A DNA stretch of 64,000 nt from positions 434,001-498,000 of the forward strand of contig NZ_VNWN01000004.1 of NCBI RefSeq assembly GCF_012720115.1, read 5' to 3'. The stretch comes from Sneathiella chinensis (GTDB taxonomy: Bacteria > Pseudomonadota > Alphaproteobacteria > Sneathiellales > Sneathiellaceae). Position 1 is the first letter of the stretch; each line of letters starts with the position of its first letter. Of the stretch, positions 54,751 through 63,589 are shown piece after piece. Both the position numbers and the translations under genes were made by a program. Below the pieces are notes generated by a model that saw only the letters and a program-made list of their open reading frames with translations, did not search any database and was not told the DNA's origin.

Positions 54751-55734
54751 ATGACGATACTGGTAACCGGTGCCGCAGGGTTTATCGGTATGCATGTTTC
54801 GCAGGCGCTACTGGCCATGGGCCAATCCGTTGTCGGGCTGGATAACATGAACAGTTACTACGACCCGGCCTTGAAAGAGGCGCGCCTTGAGCGTTTGCAG
54901 AGGTTTGAGAATTTCTCCTTTGTCCGGGCCAGTGTCGCGGATGAGGCCGCGCTGGCCGAGGCATTGGCGCCCTTTGGCGATATCACCCATGTCATTCATC
55001 TGGCGGCACAGGCGGGGGTGCGCTACAGCATTGATCATCCGCTCAATTACGTGGATGACAATATGCGGGGCTTTCTGAACATCCTGGAATATTGTCGTCA
55101 TAATGACCTGCTGGAGCATCTGATCTATGCCAGTTCCAGTTCGGTCTATGGCGGGAACCGGGAATTACCCTATTCGGTTTCCCAATCTGTGGACCGGCCG
55201 GTTTCGCTTTATGCGGCCAGCAAAAAGGCCAATGAACTGATGGCCCACAGCTATAGCCACCTGTACCGCATTCCAGCGACGGGCTTGCGGTTCTTTACGG
55301 TATACGGGCCGTGGGGCCGCCCGGACATGGCTTACTGGCTGTTTGTCGATGCCATGCTGAAGGGCGATCCGATCCGGATCTTCAATCACGGCGACATGCG
55401 GCGGGACTTCACCTATATCGATGATATAGTCTGGGCCATTGTCCGGCTTGTGGACAAGGCGCCGGAGGACGGCGGGGCGGAAAAGCCGCCTTATGCGCTC
55501 TACAACATCGGGAATAATCGCCCGGAACAGCTCCTTGAAATGGTCCATATTCTGGAAGACCTTCTGGGGCTTGAAGCGGAAAAGGTTCTGTTGCCCATGC
55601 AGCCGGGCGATGTAAAAGAGACATTCGCCGATATTGAGCCCTTGCGGCAGGCTATCGGTTTTGAACCACAAACGGACTTGCGGACCGGGCTTGGCCGCTT
55701 TGTGGAATGGTATAAAAGTTACAAGAAGGAATGA
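54751..55734 (+). CDS. NAD-dependent nucleotide-sugar epimerase (UDP-glucuronate 4-epimerase-like)
   Basis: A 327-residue extended SDR. The NAD-binding TGAAGFIG is at 6-13, catalytic Tyr154 and Lys158 in YAASKKAN, and Ser129/130 in ASSSSVYGG. FFTVYGPWGRPDMAYWLFVDAMLKG and NHGDMRRDFTYIDDIV match UDP-glucuronate 4-epimerases of capsule and O-antigen pathways. No other polysaccharide gene is near, so it is an isolated sugar-epimerising enzyme. ATG 54751 is the family start; the upstream part of the frame is not conserved-looking. Confidence 0.88.
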   Translation: MTILVTGAAGFIGMHVSQALLAMGQSVVGLDNMNSYYDPALKEARLERLQRFENFSFVRASVADEAALAEALAPFGDITHVIHLAAQAGVRYSIDHPLNYVDDNMRGFLNILEYCRHNDLLEHLIYASSSSVYGGNRELPYSVSQSVDRPVSLYAASKKANELMAHSYSHLYRIPATGLRFFTVYGPWGRPDMAYWLFVDAMLKGDPIRIFNHGDMRRDFTYIDDIVWAIVRLVDKAPEDGGAEKPPYALYNIGNNRPEQLLEMVHILEDLLGLEAEKVLLPMQPGDVKETFADIEPLRQAIGFEPQTDLRTGLGRFVEWYKSYKKE

Positions 55735-55741
55735 CACGCAG

Positions 55742-56215
55742 ATGTCAGACAGTTTCGATATCAACCAGATACAGAACATCATTGATGCCGGAATACCGCA
55801 ATGTGCGGATATTGGCGTCAAGGTGCATGAAATGGATGAGGGGGGCGTGACCTTCCGCCTTCCCTATGATGAAAAACTTGCAGGTAACCCGGTGACGGGT
55901 GTTTTGCATGGCGGCGTGATCACCACCCTGATCGACAGTGCATCTGGCATGTGCATCTATGTAAAACTGAAGAAATATATTCCCATCGCGACGCTGGACC
56001 TGCGGATTGACTATCTGAAACCGGCAACCCCCGGCGAGATGCTGTATGCCCATGCCTATTGCTACAAACTGACCGAGAAAATCGGGTTTGTACGGTCCGT
56101 AGCCTATCACACCGATCGGAACGACCCCATCGCCAACAGTGTCAGCACCTTTATGCTGCGGTCCTCGGCAACGCCTCCGCTTAACGAGGTGTCAGAAAGC
56201 ATGAAGAAGGTATAA
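55742..56215 (+). CDS. PaaI-type hotdog thioesterase
   Basis: A 157-residue hotdog-fold thioesterase that hydrolyses acyl- or aryl-CoA. The active-site block is GNPVTGVLHGGVITTLIDSASGMCIYVKL, with the catalytic acid Asp in TLID, then ATLDLRIDYLKPATPGE. It starts 7 nt after the epimerase and ends 2 nt before a second, related thioesterase gene, so the two are a tandem pair that probably forms homo- or hetero-oligomers. Confidence 0.88.
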   Translation: MSDSFDINQIQNIIDAGIPQCADIGVKVHEMDEGGVTFRLPYDEKLAGNPVTGVLHGGVITTLIDSASGMCIYVKLKKYIPIATLDLRIDYLKPATPGEMLYAHAYCYKLTEKIGFVRSVAYHTDRNDPIANSVSTFMLRSSATPPLNEVSESMKKV

Positions 56216-56217
56216 CC

Positions 56218-56664
56218 ATGGACATGACATCAGAACAATTCCTGGACGTGATCAGCAAGGCCCGGGAAACACGGGAATGGAAGCCGGTTTTCGAAATCAT
56301 CCCCTATTTCAGCTATCTTGGGCTGGAATTGGAAGAATGCGAGGGGCGGATTATCTGCCGCTTGCCCAAAGACAAGAAATTCATTGGCAACCCGGTTCTT
56401 CCGGCCTTGCATGGTGGCATTGTCGGTGCGTTTCTGGAGACGACCGCGCTGGTCCACATGCTGATGACGCAGGATGTCACCAGATTGCCAAAAATCATCA
56501 ATATCACTGTTGAGTACCTTCGCTCTGCCAAGCTGGAGGACAGCTTTGCCGAGGCCGTGATCACCAAGCCGGGCCGGCGGGTTGCCAACATGCGCGTCCG
56601 AGCCTGGCAGGAGAGCAAGGACAAGCCCATCGCAACCGCCAGTGCAAACTTTCTGGTCAGCTAG
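56218..56664 (+). CDS. PaaI-type hotdog thioesterase, second copy
   Basis: A 148-residue hotdog protein with the corresponding block GNPVLPALHGGIVGAFLETTALVHML; the acid is Glu in FLET rather than the Asp of the first copy. IINITVEYLRSAKLED and VANMRVRAWQES follow. The two neighbours share only the fold, not close identity, suggesting an old duplication and different substrates. Confidence 0.87.
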   Translation: MDMTSEQFLDVISKARETREWKPVFEIIPYFSYLGLELEECEGRIICRLPKDKKFIGNPVLPALHGGIVGAFLETTALVHMLMTQDVTRLPKIINITVEYLRSAKLEDSFAEAVITKPGRRVANMRVRAWQESKDKPIATASANFLVS

Positions 56665-56717
56665 TCGCGTTAGGTTTTCAGTGAAATACAGAAGAAAAAT
56701 TACCTGAGAGGATCAGA

Positions 56718-58493
56718 ATGTCTGAAGCAGCTTTGACAAATCTACCGGAATGGGATCTGGAGGATTTGTACCCGTCCCGCACTTCTGCGGAATTGAAGGA
56801 TGACCTTCGGAAGGTCGCGGATGGGGCCAAGGCATTTGCGGAAAAATACAAGGGCCGGGTGACCGAACTGGATGGCGCCGGTCTTGGTACGGCCATTGCC
56901 GAATATGAGGAACTGGAAGAGGTGATGGGGCGGATCATGTCCTATGCCTATCTTGTTTATGCAGGCGATATGTCCGACCCGGACATTGGCAAGTTTTTCC
57001 AGACCATGCAGGAAAAGATCACGCTGGTTTCAACGGACCTTCTGTTCTTTACGCTGGATATCAACCTCATTGCGGAAGACCGGTTGCTTGGCCTTTATGA
57101 GGACGCGACGCTGGCCCGCTACCGGCCGTGGCTGGATCAGGTGCGCGCCCTGAAGCCGTATCAGTTGTCTGATGAGGTCGAGAAACTGCTTCATGAAAAG
57201 GACATCGCCGGTCGGAGCGCGTGGATCCGGTTGTTTGACGAGACCATGGCGGGCCTGCGTTTTGACATGAACGGCGAGAAATTGCCGTCGCAGCAGGTTC
57301 TGCATCTGCTGTCCAGCAAGGACCCGGTAGAGCGCAAGGCAGCCGCCAAAAGTCTGGGCAAGGTGTTTGGCGAGAATGTGCGCCTGTTTGCCCTGATCAC
57401 CAATACGCTGGCCAAGGACAAGGCCATTGTGGACGAGTGGCGGAAAACCGAAAGCCCCATGACCCTTCGAAACCTGTCCAATCAGGTGGAGGATGAGGTT
57501 GTCGAAGCCCTGTCCACGGCGGTTCAGGATGCCTATCCCCGTTTGTCCCATCGCTATTACAAATTGAAGGCGAAATGGATGGGGCAGGAGAAACTGGATT
57601 ATTGGGATCGGAATGCCCCCTTGCCGGAAGATGATGACCGGCTGATCCCGTGGGACGAGGCGCGGGACATCGTGCTTGAAGCCTATGGCCGTTTTTCACC
57701 AGAGCTTGCCGATCTTGGGCGGGAGTTTTTTGACAAGCCGTGGATCGACGCAGGTGTTCGGCCGGGCAAGTCCCCCGGTGCCTTTGCCCATCCGACCGTG
57801 CCGAGTGCCCATCCGTATCTGTTGCTGAACTATCAGGGGCGCATCCGGGATGTGATGACGCTGGCCCATGAACTGGGGCACGGGGTTCATCAGGTGCTGG
57901 CAGGCCCGCAAGGGGCGTTGCTGTCCGACACCCCGCTGACCCTTGCGGAAACCGCCAGTGTGTTCGGGGAGCAACTGACGTTCCGGGCGCTTCTGGAAAA
58001 GGAGCAGGACCCAAAAAAGCGCCGTGTCATGTTGGCTGGCAAGGTCGAGGACATGCTGAACACCGTCGTTCGGCAGATTGCTTTCTATGAGTTTGAGGTT
58101 CGGGTCCATACTGCAAGGCGGGAAGAGGAACTGTCGCCTGAGCAGATCGGCAAGATCTGGATGGATGTGCAGAAGGAAAGTCTGGGTCCGGCAATCCGGA
58201 TGCATGACGAGTACCAGTATTTCTGGTGCTACATCCCGCATTTCATCCACTCGCCCTTCTATGTGTATGCCTATGCCTTCGGGGACTGTCTGGTGAACGC
58301 ACTGTATGCGGTTTATCAGGATGCGGAAGAAGGATTTCAGGAGAAATATTTCGACATGCTGAAAGCGGGCGGGACCCTTCGTCACAAGGAACTGCTGGCG
58401 CCGTTCGGCCTTGATGCTTCGGACCCGGCGTTCTGGCTGCGGGGCCTGAAGATTATCGAGGGGCTGATCGATGAATTGGAGGAACTCTCCTGA
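56718..58493 (+). CDS. M3-family oligoendopeptidase (PepF-like)
   Basis: A 591-residue zinc metallopeptidase that degrades oligopeptides in the cytosol. The zinc motif HELGH is at 384-388 (LAHELGHGVHQVLAG), with the third ligand Glu in LAETASVFGEQL. The long helical N-terminal lid and the GAFAHPTVPSAHPYLLLNYQG strand are typical of PepF. Length is normal. Followed directly by a strong terminator. Confidence 0.93.
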   Translation: MSEAALTNLPEWDLEDLYPSRTSAELKDDLRKVADGAKAFAEKYKGRVTELDGAGLGTAIAEYEELEEVMGRIMSYAYLVYAGDMSDPDIGKFFQTMQEKITLVSTDLLFFTLDINLIAEDRLLGLYEDATLARYRPWLDQVRALKPYQLSDEVEKLLHEKDIAGRSAWIRLFDETMAGLRFDMNGEKLPSQQVLHLLSSKDPVERKAAAKSLGKVFGENVRLFALITNTLAKDKAIVDEWRKTESPMTLRNLSNQVEDEVVEALSTAVQDAYPRLSHRYYKLKAKWMGQEKLDYWDRNAPLPEDDDRLIPWDEARDIVLEAYGRFSPELADLGREFFDKPWIDAGVRPGKSPGAFAHPTVPSAHPYLLLNYQGRIRDVMTLAHELGHGVHQVLAGPQGALLSDTPLTLAETASVFGEQLTFRALLEKEQDPKKRRVMLAGKVEDMLNTVVRQIAFYEFEVRVHTARREEELSPEQIGKIWMDVQKESLGPAIRMHDEYQYFWCYIPHFIHSPFYVYAYAFGDCLVNALYAVYQDAEEGFQEKYFDMLKAGGTLRHKELLAPFGLDASDPAFWLRGLKIIEGLIDELEELS

Positions 58494-58518
58494 CGCGGGT
58501 GTCGCTGTCACGGGATCA

Positions 58519-58548
58519 GGGGAAGGCGGTTGCCTTCCCCTTTTTTTT
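58519..58548 (+). terminator. intrinsic terminator of the pepF-like gene
   Basis: A perfect 9-bp stem GGGGAAGGC / GCCTTCCCC with a GGTT loop, followed by T8. Confidence 0.95.
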
Positions 58549-58736
58549 ATGGGCCTTTCAGGAGGCTTGGGAAAACAGGCGCGGGGGCTACGAAACGGGC
58601 CGGTCCGGTGCAAATCTACCCTGAATTTCTGTATGAATGCCGAATGAACACACAATTTGTTGCTCGAAATTCGTGGTTTGGTATATTGCACCGCAATGAG
58701 ACTAATAAAAAGTAGCTTGATTTAAGGGGAAATAGC

Positions 58737-58865
58737 ATGAGCGAACATGGCAACATGAATATCGAGCAGCAGCAGGGAGCCTACGGCAGCTTTGTAAATT
58801 TGTTCACCTGGGGCACAATTATTGTGTGCGGCATTCTGGCCCTGATGGCCCTGTTTTTGCTGTAG
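58737..58865 (+). CDS. aa3-type cytochrome c oxidase subunit IV, small membrane protein
   Basis: A 42-residue protein, MSEHGNMNIEQQQGAYGSF at the start, followed by one membrane helix (FTWGTIIVCGILALMALFLL). It matches the bacterial aa3 oxidase subunit IV family (PF07835), a single-helix subunit at the rim of cytochrome c oxidase. It lies about 100 nt ahead of pntAA, a position I know in other alphaproteobacteria although the oxidase genes themselves are elsewhere. AAGGGGAAATAGC precedes ATG 58737, a good Shine-Dalgarno. Confidence 0.82.
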   Translation: MSEHGNMNIEQQQGAYGSFVNLFTWGTIIVCGILALMALFLL

Positions 58866-58970
58866 ACAACAAGGCGCACTCACCAGGAATGTTTGAGCGT
58901 GCCTGACACCAATTGACGTTTGCGGGGGCGTCGATCACCCACCTAATAATAACCAGAATGAGGATCGATT

Positions 58971-60125
58971 ATGCAAATCGCTATCCCCAGGGAACGGCGG
59001 GAGCACGAGAAGCGTGTTGCTGCGTCCCCTGACACAGTAAAGAAGTTTGTGGGGCTGGGGGCTGAAGTCGTGATTGAAACGGGAGCGGGTCTGACCAGTT
59101 CCTTCTCCGATCAGGACTATATGGACGCTGGCGCCAAGGTGGCTGCGGATGAAGCTGCAGCCCTGAAGGATGCCGATGTGGTCCTGAAGGTTCAGCGCCC
59201 TTTAACCGAGGCCGAAGGCGGACCGGATGAACTGTCCCTGATGAAAAAGGGGGCGACGCTTGTCTCCGTGCTGGCTCCGCTTCAGAACCGGGAGCAGGTC
59301 GAGGCCTATGCCAAGGCCGGTATTGAGGCCCATGCCATGGAACTGGTTCCGCGGATCAGCCGGGCGCAGTCCATGGACGTTCTGTCCTCACAATCGAACC
59401 TGGCCGGTTACAAGGCCGTTCTTGACGCCGCCTATGAATATGGCAAGGCCATGCCCATGATGATGACGGCTGCGGGGACGGTTGCCCCGGCAAAAGCCTT
59501 TATCATGGGGGTTGGCGTGGCCGGTCTTCAGGCAATTGCCACGGCCCGTCGCCTTGGTGCCATCGTGACGGCAACGGACGTCCGGGCGGCAACCAAGGAA
59601 CAGGTGGAAAGCCTTGGCGCCAAATTTGTCATGGTTGAATCCGAAGAAACCGGTGAAGGCGAAGGCGGTTATGCCAAGGAAATGTCCGATGAGTATAAGC
59701 GCAAACAGGCCGAACTTGTTTTCGAGCATGTGAAAAAGCAGGATCTCATCATCACGACGGCCCTTATTCCGGGGCGTGCGGCACCGGTCCTGATTACGGA
59801 CGAAATGCTGGCTGTCATGAAGCCGGGCTCTGTGATTATCGATCTGGCGGTTGAGAATGGCGGCAACGTCACCCAGTCCCGACCGGGCGAAGTGGTCGTG
59901 ACGGACAATGGTGTCAAGATTGTTGGGCATCATAACGTTCCAAGCCGTCTGGCCAGTGACGCGTCCGCGCTCTATGCCAAGAACCTCCTGAATTTCCTGA
60001 CGCCGATGATCAATAAGGAAACCGGCGCACTGGATATGAACTGGGAAGATGAAATCATTCTGGGCACCGGCCTGACACGGGATGGCAAGGTTGTTCACCC
60101 GCTTCTGACAGAGGGAGGTAACTGA
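58971..60125 (+). CDS. pntAA: NAD(P) transhydrogenase subunit alpha part 1 (soluble NAD domain)
   Basis: Domain I of the proton-translocating transhydrogenase, which makes NADPH from NADH at the inner membrane. 384 residues: [20 protein letters not shown] at the start, [26 protein letters not shown] is the NAD-binding site, and the mobile loop is near [20 protein letters not shown]. The subunit is split from the membrane part, as in Rhodospirillum rubrum. Two nucleotides separate its stop from pntAB. Confidence 0.95.
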   Translation: MQIAIPRERREHEKRVAASPDTVKKFVGLGAEVVIETGAGLTSSFSDQDYMDAGAKVAADEAAALKDADVVLKVQRPLTEAEGGPDELSLMKKGATLVSVLAPLQNREQVEAYAKAGIEAHAMELVPRISRAQSMDVLSSQSNLAGYKAVLDAAYEYGKAMPMMMTAAGTVAPAKAFIMGVGVAGLQAIATARRLGAIVTATDVRAATKEQVESLGAKFVMVESEETGEGEGGYAKEMSDEYKRKQAELVFEHVKKQDLIITTALIPGRAAPVLITDEMLAVMKPGSVIIDLAVENGGNVTQSRPGEVVVTDNGVKIVGHHNVPSRLASDASALYAKNLLNFLTPMINKETGALDMNWEDEIILGTGLTRDGKVVHPLLTEGGN

Positions 60126-60127
60126 TC

Positions 60128-60421
60128 ATGGATATTGTCGATCCTACTGTTTTCCGGCTGGCCATTTTTGTCCTGGCAATCTTTGTCGGTTATTACGTTG
60201 TGTGGAGCGTTACACCCGCCCTGCATACACCGCTGATGGCGGTTACCAACGCCATTTCCTCCGTTATCATCGTGGGTGCATTGATTGCTGCGGGTCCCGC
60301 AGACATGAACCTTGCCAAGATCTTCGGCTTTGTTGCCATTGTTCTGGCCTCGGTGAATATTTTTGGTGGCTTCCTTGTGACGCAACGGATGCTGGCCATG
60401 TACAAGAAAAAACAGAAGTAA
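60128..60421 (+). CDS. pntAB: NAD(P) transhydrogenase subunit alpha part 2 (membrane)
   Basis: 97 residues with three to four membrane helices: [49 protein letters not shown] is the conserved PntAB stretch. It joins PntB helices to form the proton channel. It sits between pntAA and pntB with 2 and 12 nt spacers. Confidence 0.95.
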   Translation: MDIVDPTVFRLAIFVLAIFVGYYVVWSVTPALHTPLMAVTNAISSVIIVGALIAAGPADMNLAKIFGFVAIVLASVNIFGGFLVTQRMLAMYKKKQK

Positions 60422-60433
60422 GGGGGAAAGCCA

Positions 60434-61825
60434 GTGTCAGCTAACTTTACGGCGCTTGCCTATCTGGTATCCGCCATTCTATTCATCCTGTCCCTGCGGG
60501 GCCTGTCTTCTCCGGAAAGTTCCCGTCGCGGTAACGTCATGGGTATGCTGGGGATGGCCATTGCCATCGTTGTCACCATCCTGAGCCCCAATGTCCTGTC
60601 CTATGAGTGGATCATTGGCGGTATTCTGGTGGGCGGTGCCATTGGTGCCGTGATCGCACAGCGTATCGCCATGACTGCCATGCCGCAGCTTGTGGCCGCG
60701 TTCCACTCTCTCGTGGGTCTGGCAGCGGTTCTTGTGGCCGCAGCGGCCTTCTACAACCCGGAAGCCTACGGCATTGTCGATGCGGGAGGGGAGCTTAAAG
60801 TCCTCAGCCGCGTGGAAATGGGGATTGGTATCGTTGTCGGTGCCATTACATTCTCCGGCTCTATCGTTGCCTTTACAAAACTGCAGGGTCTTGTCTCTGG
60901 CAACCCGGTCGTTTTCCCGGGACAGCATATGCTGAACCTGCTGATCGGTATCGGCATTCTTGGCCTGATTGTCTGGTTCTGCATGGACATGAACCCGACC
61001 GTCTTCTGGGCGATGACAGCCCTTGCCTTCCTGATCGGCTTCCTGATCATCATCCCCATCGGGGGTGCGGACATGCCGGTTGTGGTATCCATGCTGAACT
61101 CCTATTCAGGCTGGGCGGCCGCGGGTATTGGCTTCACACTTGAAAACACGGCGCTGATTATCGTCGGTGCGCTGGTCGGCTCTTCCGGTGCCATTCTGTC
61201 CTACATCATGTGTAAGGCCATGAACCGGTCTTTCTTCAGCGTGATTCTGGGCGGTTTCGGCGGCGAGGAAGGCGGCGCAGGCCCCGCGCAGCAGACCGAC
61301 CGTCCGTTCAAGGCAGGGTCTGCGGACGATGCCTCTTTCATCCTGAAGAATGCCGGCAAGGTTATCATTGTTCCGGGGTATGGTCTTGCCGTTGCGCAGG
61401 CCCAGCATGCCCTGCGTGAAATGGTCGACGAACTGAAAGAAGAAGGGGTCGATGTGGCCTACGCCATTCATCCGGTTGCCGGACGTATGCCGGGTCATAT
61501 GAACGTGCTTCTTGCCGAAGCCAGCGTTCCCTATGACGAGGTGTTCGAGCTTGAGGAAATCAACTCTGACTTCTCGACGGCTGATGTGGCGCTGGTCATC
61601 GGTGCCAACGACGTGACCAACCCGGCAGCGCGGGATGATCCGCAAAGCCCGATCTATGGTATGCCGATCCTTGATGTGGATAAGGCCAGAACCGTTCTGT
61701 TCGTCAAGCGGTCCATGTCCGCCGGTTATGCCGGTATCGACAACGAGCTGTTCTACAAGGACAACACCATGATGCTTTTCGGCGATGCCAAGAAGATGGT
61801 CGAGGATATCATGAAAGGATTCTGA
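60434..61825 (+). CDS. pntB: NAD(P) transhydrogenase subunit beta
   Basis: 463 residues: about nine membrane helices, then a cytosolic NADP-binding domain from about residue 285. GADMPVVVSMLNSYSGWAAAGIGFTL is the conserved membrane block, and IIVPGYGLAVAQAQHALREMVDELKEEGVDVAYAIHPVAGRMPGHMNVLLAEA is the NADP site. The start is GTG at 60434, behind AGGGGGAAAG. Last gene of the pnt operon, ending in a strong terminator. Confidence 0.96.
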   Translation: MSANFTALAYLVSAILFILSLRGLSSPESSRRGNVMGMLGMAIAIVVTILSPNVLSYEWIIGGILVGGAIGAVIAQRIAMTAMPQLVAAFHSLVGLAAVLVAAAAFYNPEAYGIVDAGGELKVLSRVEMGIGIVVGAITFSGSIVAFTKLQGLVSGNPVVFPGQHMLNLLIGIGILGLIVWFCMDMNPTVFWAMTALAFLIGFLIIIPIGGADMPVVVSMLNSYSGWAAAGIGFTLENTALIIVGALVGSSGAILSYIMCKAMNRSFFSVILGGFGGEEGGAGPAQQTDRPFKAGSADDASFILKNAGKVIIVPGYGLAVAQAQHALREMVDELKEEGVDVAYAIHPVAGRMPGHMNVLLAEASVPYDEVFELEEINSDFSTADVALVIGANDVTNPAARDDPQSPIYGMPILDVDKARTVLFVKRSMSAGYAGIDNELFYKDNTMMLFGDAKKMVEDIMKGF

Positions 61826-61847
61826 TCCCCCGTTGGATCAGGACGCT

Positions 61848-61878
61848 AAGCCGCAGGGGTAACCCTGCGGCTTTTTTT
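61848..61878 (+). terminator. intrinsic terminator of the pnt operon
   Basis: A perfect 10-bp stem AGCCGCAGGG / CCCTGCGGCT with a GTAA loop, followed by T7. Confidence 0.95.
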
Positions 61879-62184
61879 GTGCCCAAAGTACGGATTGGAT
61901 ACAGGAAAAGCGCAAGTCGCGGCTTTCCGAAGGCGATGGATGCAACCAGATCAGGGTGCGAAGGGAAACAGAAAGGCACGTAAGGCCAAGCGAGGCAAGG
62001 GCGGCACGGCGCAGCATGTGACCGGGAACAGGGTGCGCTCAGGGGCAGGCCGGGGTTTCTGTCTTTGCAAGGAGGGACGGGAGAGGCCGCAGGCTGAGGC
62101 GGGCTGGGGGAGGCGCGGAGGTGAGGCGACCGTGATCGCATCAGGGGGTGTGTTGCGCGTCCCGCCTGATCACGGTACAAGAAC
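61879..62184. other. gene-free, purine-rich stretch with a long hairpin
   Basis: No convincing gene. The plus strand is unusually rich in G and A (AAGGC, GAGGC, GGGAAAC runs). Near its end, ACCGTGATC (62129-62137) pairs with GATCACGGT (62168-62176), and AGGGGG with CCCGCCT can extend the stem inward. Open frames on both strands have no protein-like composition. It could encode a structured small RNA; I could not match RNase P, tmRNA, SRP or 6S cores. Confidence 0.35.
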
Positions 62185-62220
62185 CAAAAGCCGCAAACTG
62201 GTTTCCCAGTGCGGCTTTGA
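62185..62220 (-). terminator. terminator downstream of rpsU
   Basis: AAAGCCGCA (62187-62195) pairs with TGCGGCTTT (62210-62218), with an inner CTGG/CCAG. On the minus strand it is followed by TTTTGGTT; on the plus strand GATCGTTTTT follows, so it may work in both directions. Confidence 0.75.
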
Positions 62221-62271
62221 TCGTTTTTGATCGCTGGTTAGGGATACGGCTGTATCCCTGAAAGGCGAGAC

Positions 62272-62472
62272 TTAACCTTCGCGGAGAGCGCGCTTGCGGG
62301 CCAGCTTACGGGCGCGGCGAACAGCCTCTGCCTTCTGGCGAGCACGTTTCTCGGACGGCTTTTCGTAGGCTCCACGGAGTTTCAACTCACGGAAGATGCC
62401 TTCGCGTTGCATTTTCTTTTTCAGTGCGCGTAGCGCTTGGTCGACATTGTTGTCGCGAACATGTACCTGCAC
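62272..62472 (-). CDS. rpsU: 30S ribosomal protein bS21
   Basis: A 66-residue basic protein: [33 protein letters not shown], then [27 protein letters not shown], the standard alphaproteobacterial bS21. It takes part in translation initiation on the 30S subunit near the anti-Shine-Dalgarno. It stands alone on the minus strand, with its own terminator. Confidence 0.96.
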   Translation of the reverse strand: MQVHVRDNNVDQALRALKKKMQREGIFRELKLRGAYEKPSEKRARQKAEAVRRARKLARKRALREG

Positions 62473-62559
62473 AGCTAACAGTGCTCCTTCGCTAGTATTC
62501 GGTTAAGTCTGATCACAAAGTGGCCGGTTAAGTAACACGCGCTCAGAACCTTGTGAAGT

Positions 62560-62586
62560 GATAATGTATAAAATATGTACATTATC
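62560..62586. repeat. 27-bp AT-rich inverted repeat
   Basis: GATAATGTA-TAAAATATG-TACATTATC: perfect 9-bp arms around a 9-bp centre, about 90 bp upstream of the rpsU start. It may be an operator at the rpsU promoter. The rest of 62473-62893 contains no gene I can support. Confidence 0.55.
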
Positions 62587-62664
62587 GCTAATGTCATGCT
62601 TTTTAACATAAACCTGCCCCCTCTGATAGGGTAAAAATCCGGGAAATGGTCAGTCCAATGCCTT

Positions 62665-62723
62665 GAATCGGTGTATAAAAGGGTTGGAAATGAACGGAAT
62701 CGCCTTCGAATCGACCAGAATCG
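62665..62723. repeat. four GAATCG direct repeats, helically phased
   Basis: GAATCG occurs at 62665, 62697, 62708 and 62718. The steps of 32, 11 and 10 bp place all four on one face of the helix. It lies 170-230 bp before the COQ9-family gene and could bind an oligomeric regulator. Confidence 0.5.
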
Positions 62724-62893
62724 CCTGAACACGGGAAGATGGCGGTTCGGGGCAGCGGATCGATGTTCCCGGCCCGGAAGGGCAAAAGCCGTTCTGAAGG
62801 CATGACAGGGATCGGGTATCTGGTGTATGAAAGGGAAAAGGGGGGCGTTACCCACGCCCCGATGAACGTTCAGGAAGTAACGGAGAAATCTTG

Positions 62894-63550
62894 ATGAACA
62901 GAAGAGATGAGGAAAAAAGGCGGCTTCTGGATGCTGTTTTGCCCCATGTCATGTTTGACGGGTGGTCCCGTGAGGCGTTCAAGCATGCCGCCAAGGACCT
63001 TGATATTGATCTGTTGACCTTTGATCGGTTTTTTCCGGGCGGCCCCGTGGACATGGTTTCCTTCTTCATTCGCGATGCGGATGACCGTATGGAAGCGGAA
63101 CTGGAAAAGCGCGGTGTCCTGTCCATGAAAATTCGCGACAGGATTACACTGGCCATTCGCTTGCGCTTGGAAATGTATGCCCCGCACAAGGATGCGGTTC
63201 GCAAGGCCCTGACCCTTCTGGCGTTGCCCCAGAATGCCGCCTTGGGCATGAAACTGACAGCGGGCACCGTTAGCCGCATGTGGTATGCGACCGGCGACCG
63301 GTCTTCCGACTTCAGCTATTATACAAAGCGCCTGACCCTGTCGGCGGTTTACAGTTCAACCCTGCTTTACTGGCTGGATGATACCTCGGACGATTGTCAG
63401 AATAGCTGGGGCTTTCTGGATCGGCGCATTGAAAATGTGATGCAGTTTGAAAAGGCCAAGTTCAAGACCCGGCAGGTCTTTTCCCGGCGTCCCGATCTGG
63501 GCTTCTTCCCGTCACCGGGCCGGTTCATCCGAAACCTCAAGGCCCGTTAG
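62894..63550 (+). CDS. COQ9-family protein
   Basis: A 218-residue protein of the COQ9 family, TetR-fold lipid-binding proteins that present ubiquinone intermediates to the hydroxylase COQ7. RRLLDAVLPHVMFDGWSREAFKHAAKDLDID is the N-terminal TetR-like part; MWYATGDRSSDFSYYTKRLTLSAVYSSTLLYWLDDTSDD is the diagnostic lipid-site block. ATG 62894 is taken; a TTG immediately before it is in frame. No other ubiquinone gene is near. Confidence 0.92.
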   Translation: MNRRDEEKRRLLDAVLPHVMFDGWSREAFKHAAKDLDIDLLTFDRFFPGGPVDMVSFFIRDADDRMEAELEKRGVLSMKIRDRITLAIRLRLEMYAPHKDAVRKALTLLALPQNAALGMKLTAGTVSRMWYATGDRSSDFSYYTKRLTLSAVYSSTLLYWLDDTSDDCQNSWGFLDRRIENVMQFEKAKFKTRQVFSRRPDLGFFPSPGRFIRNLKAR

Positions 63551-63589
63551 GGGCGGGGTCCTTTTCGCGCAAACCTCAGGACAAGAAAC

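Noticed and set aside
61877-62230. Frames of about 117-123 codons on both strands between pntB and rpsU
   Set aside because: Low-complexity Arg/Gly or Pro/Ser composition, overlap with two terminators, and no ribosome site.
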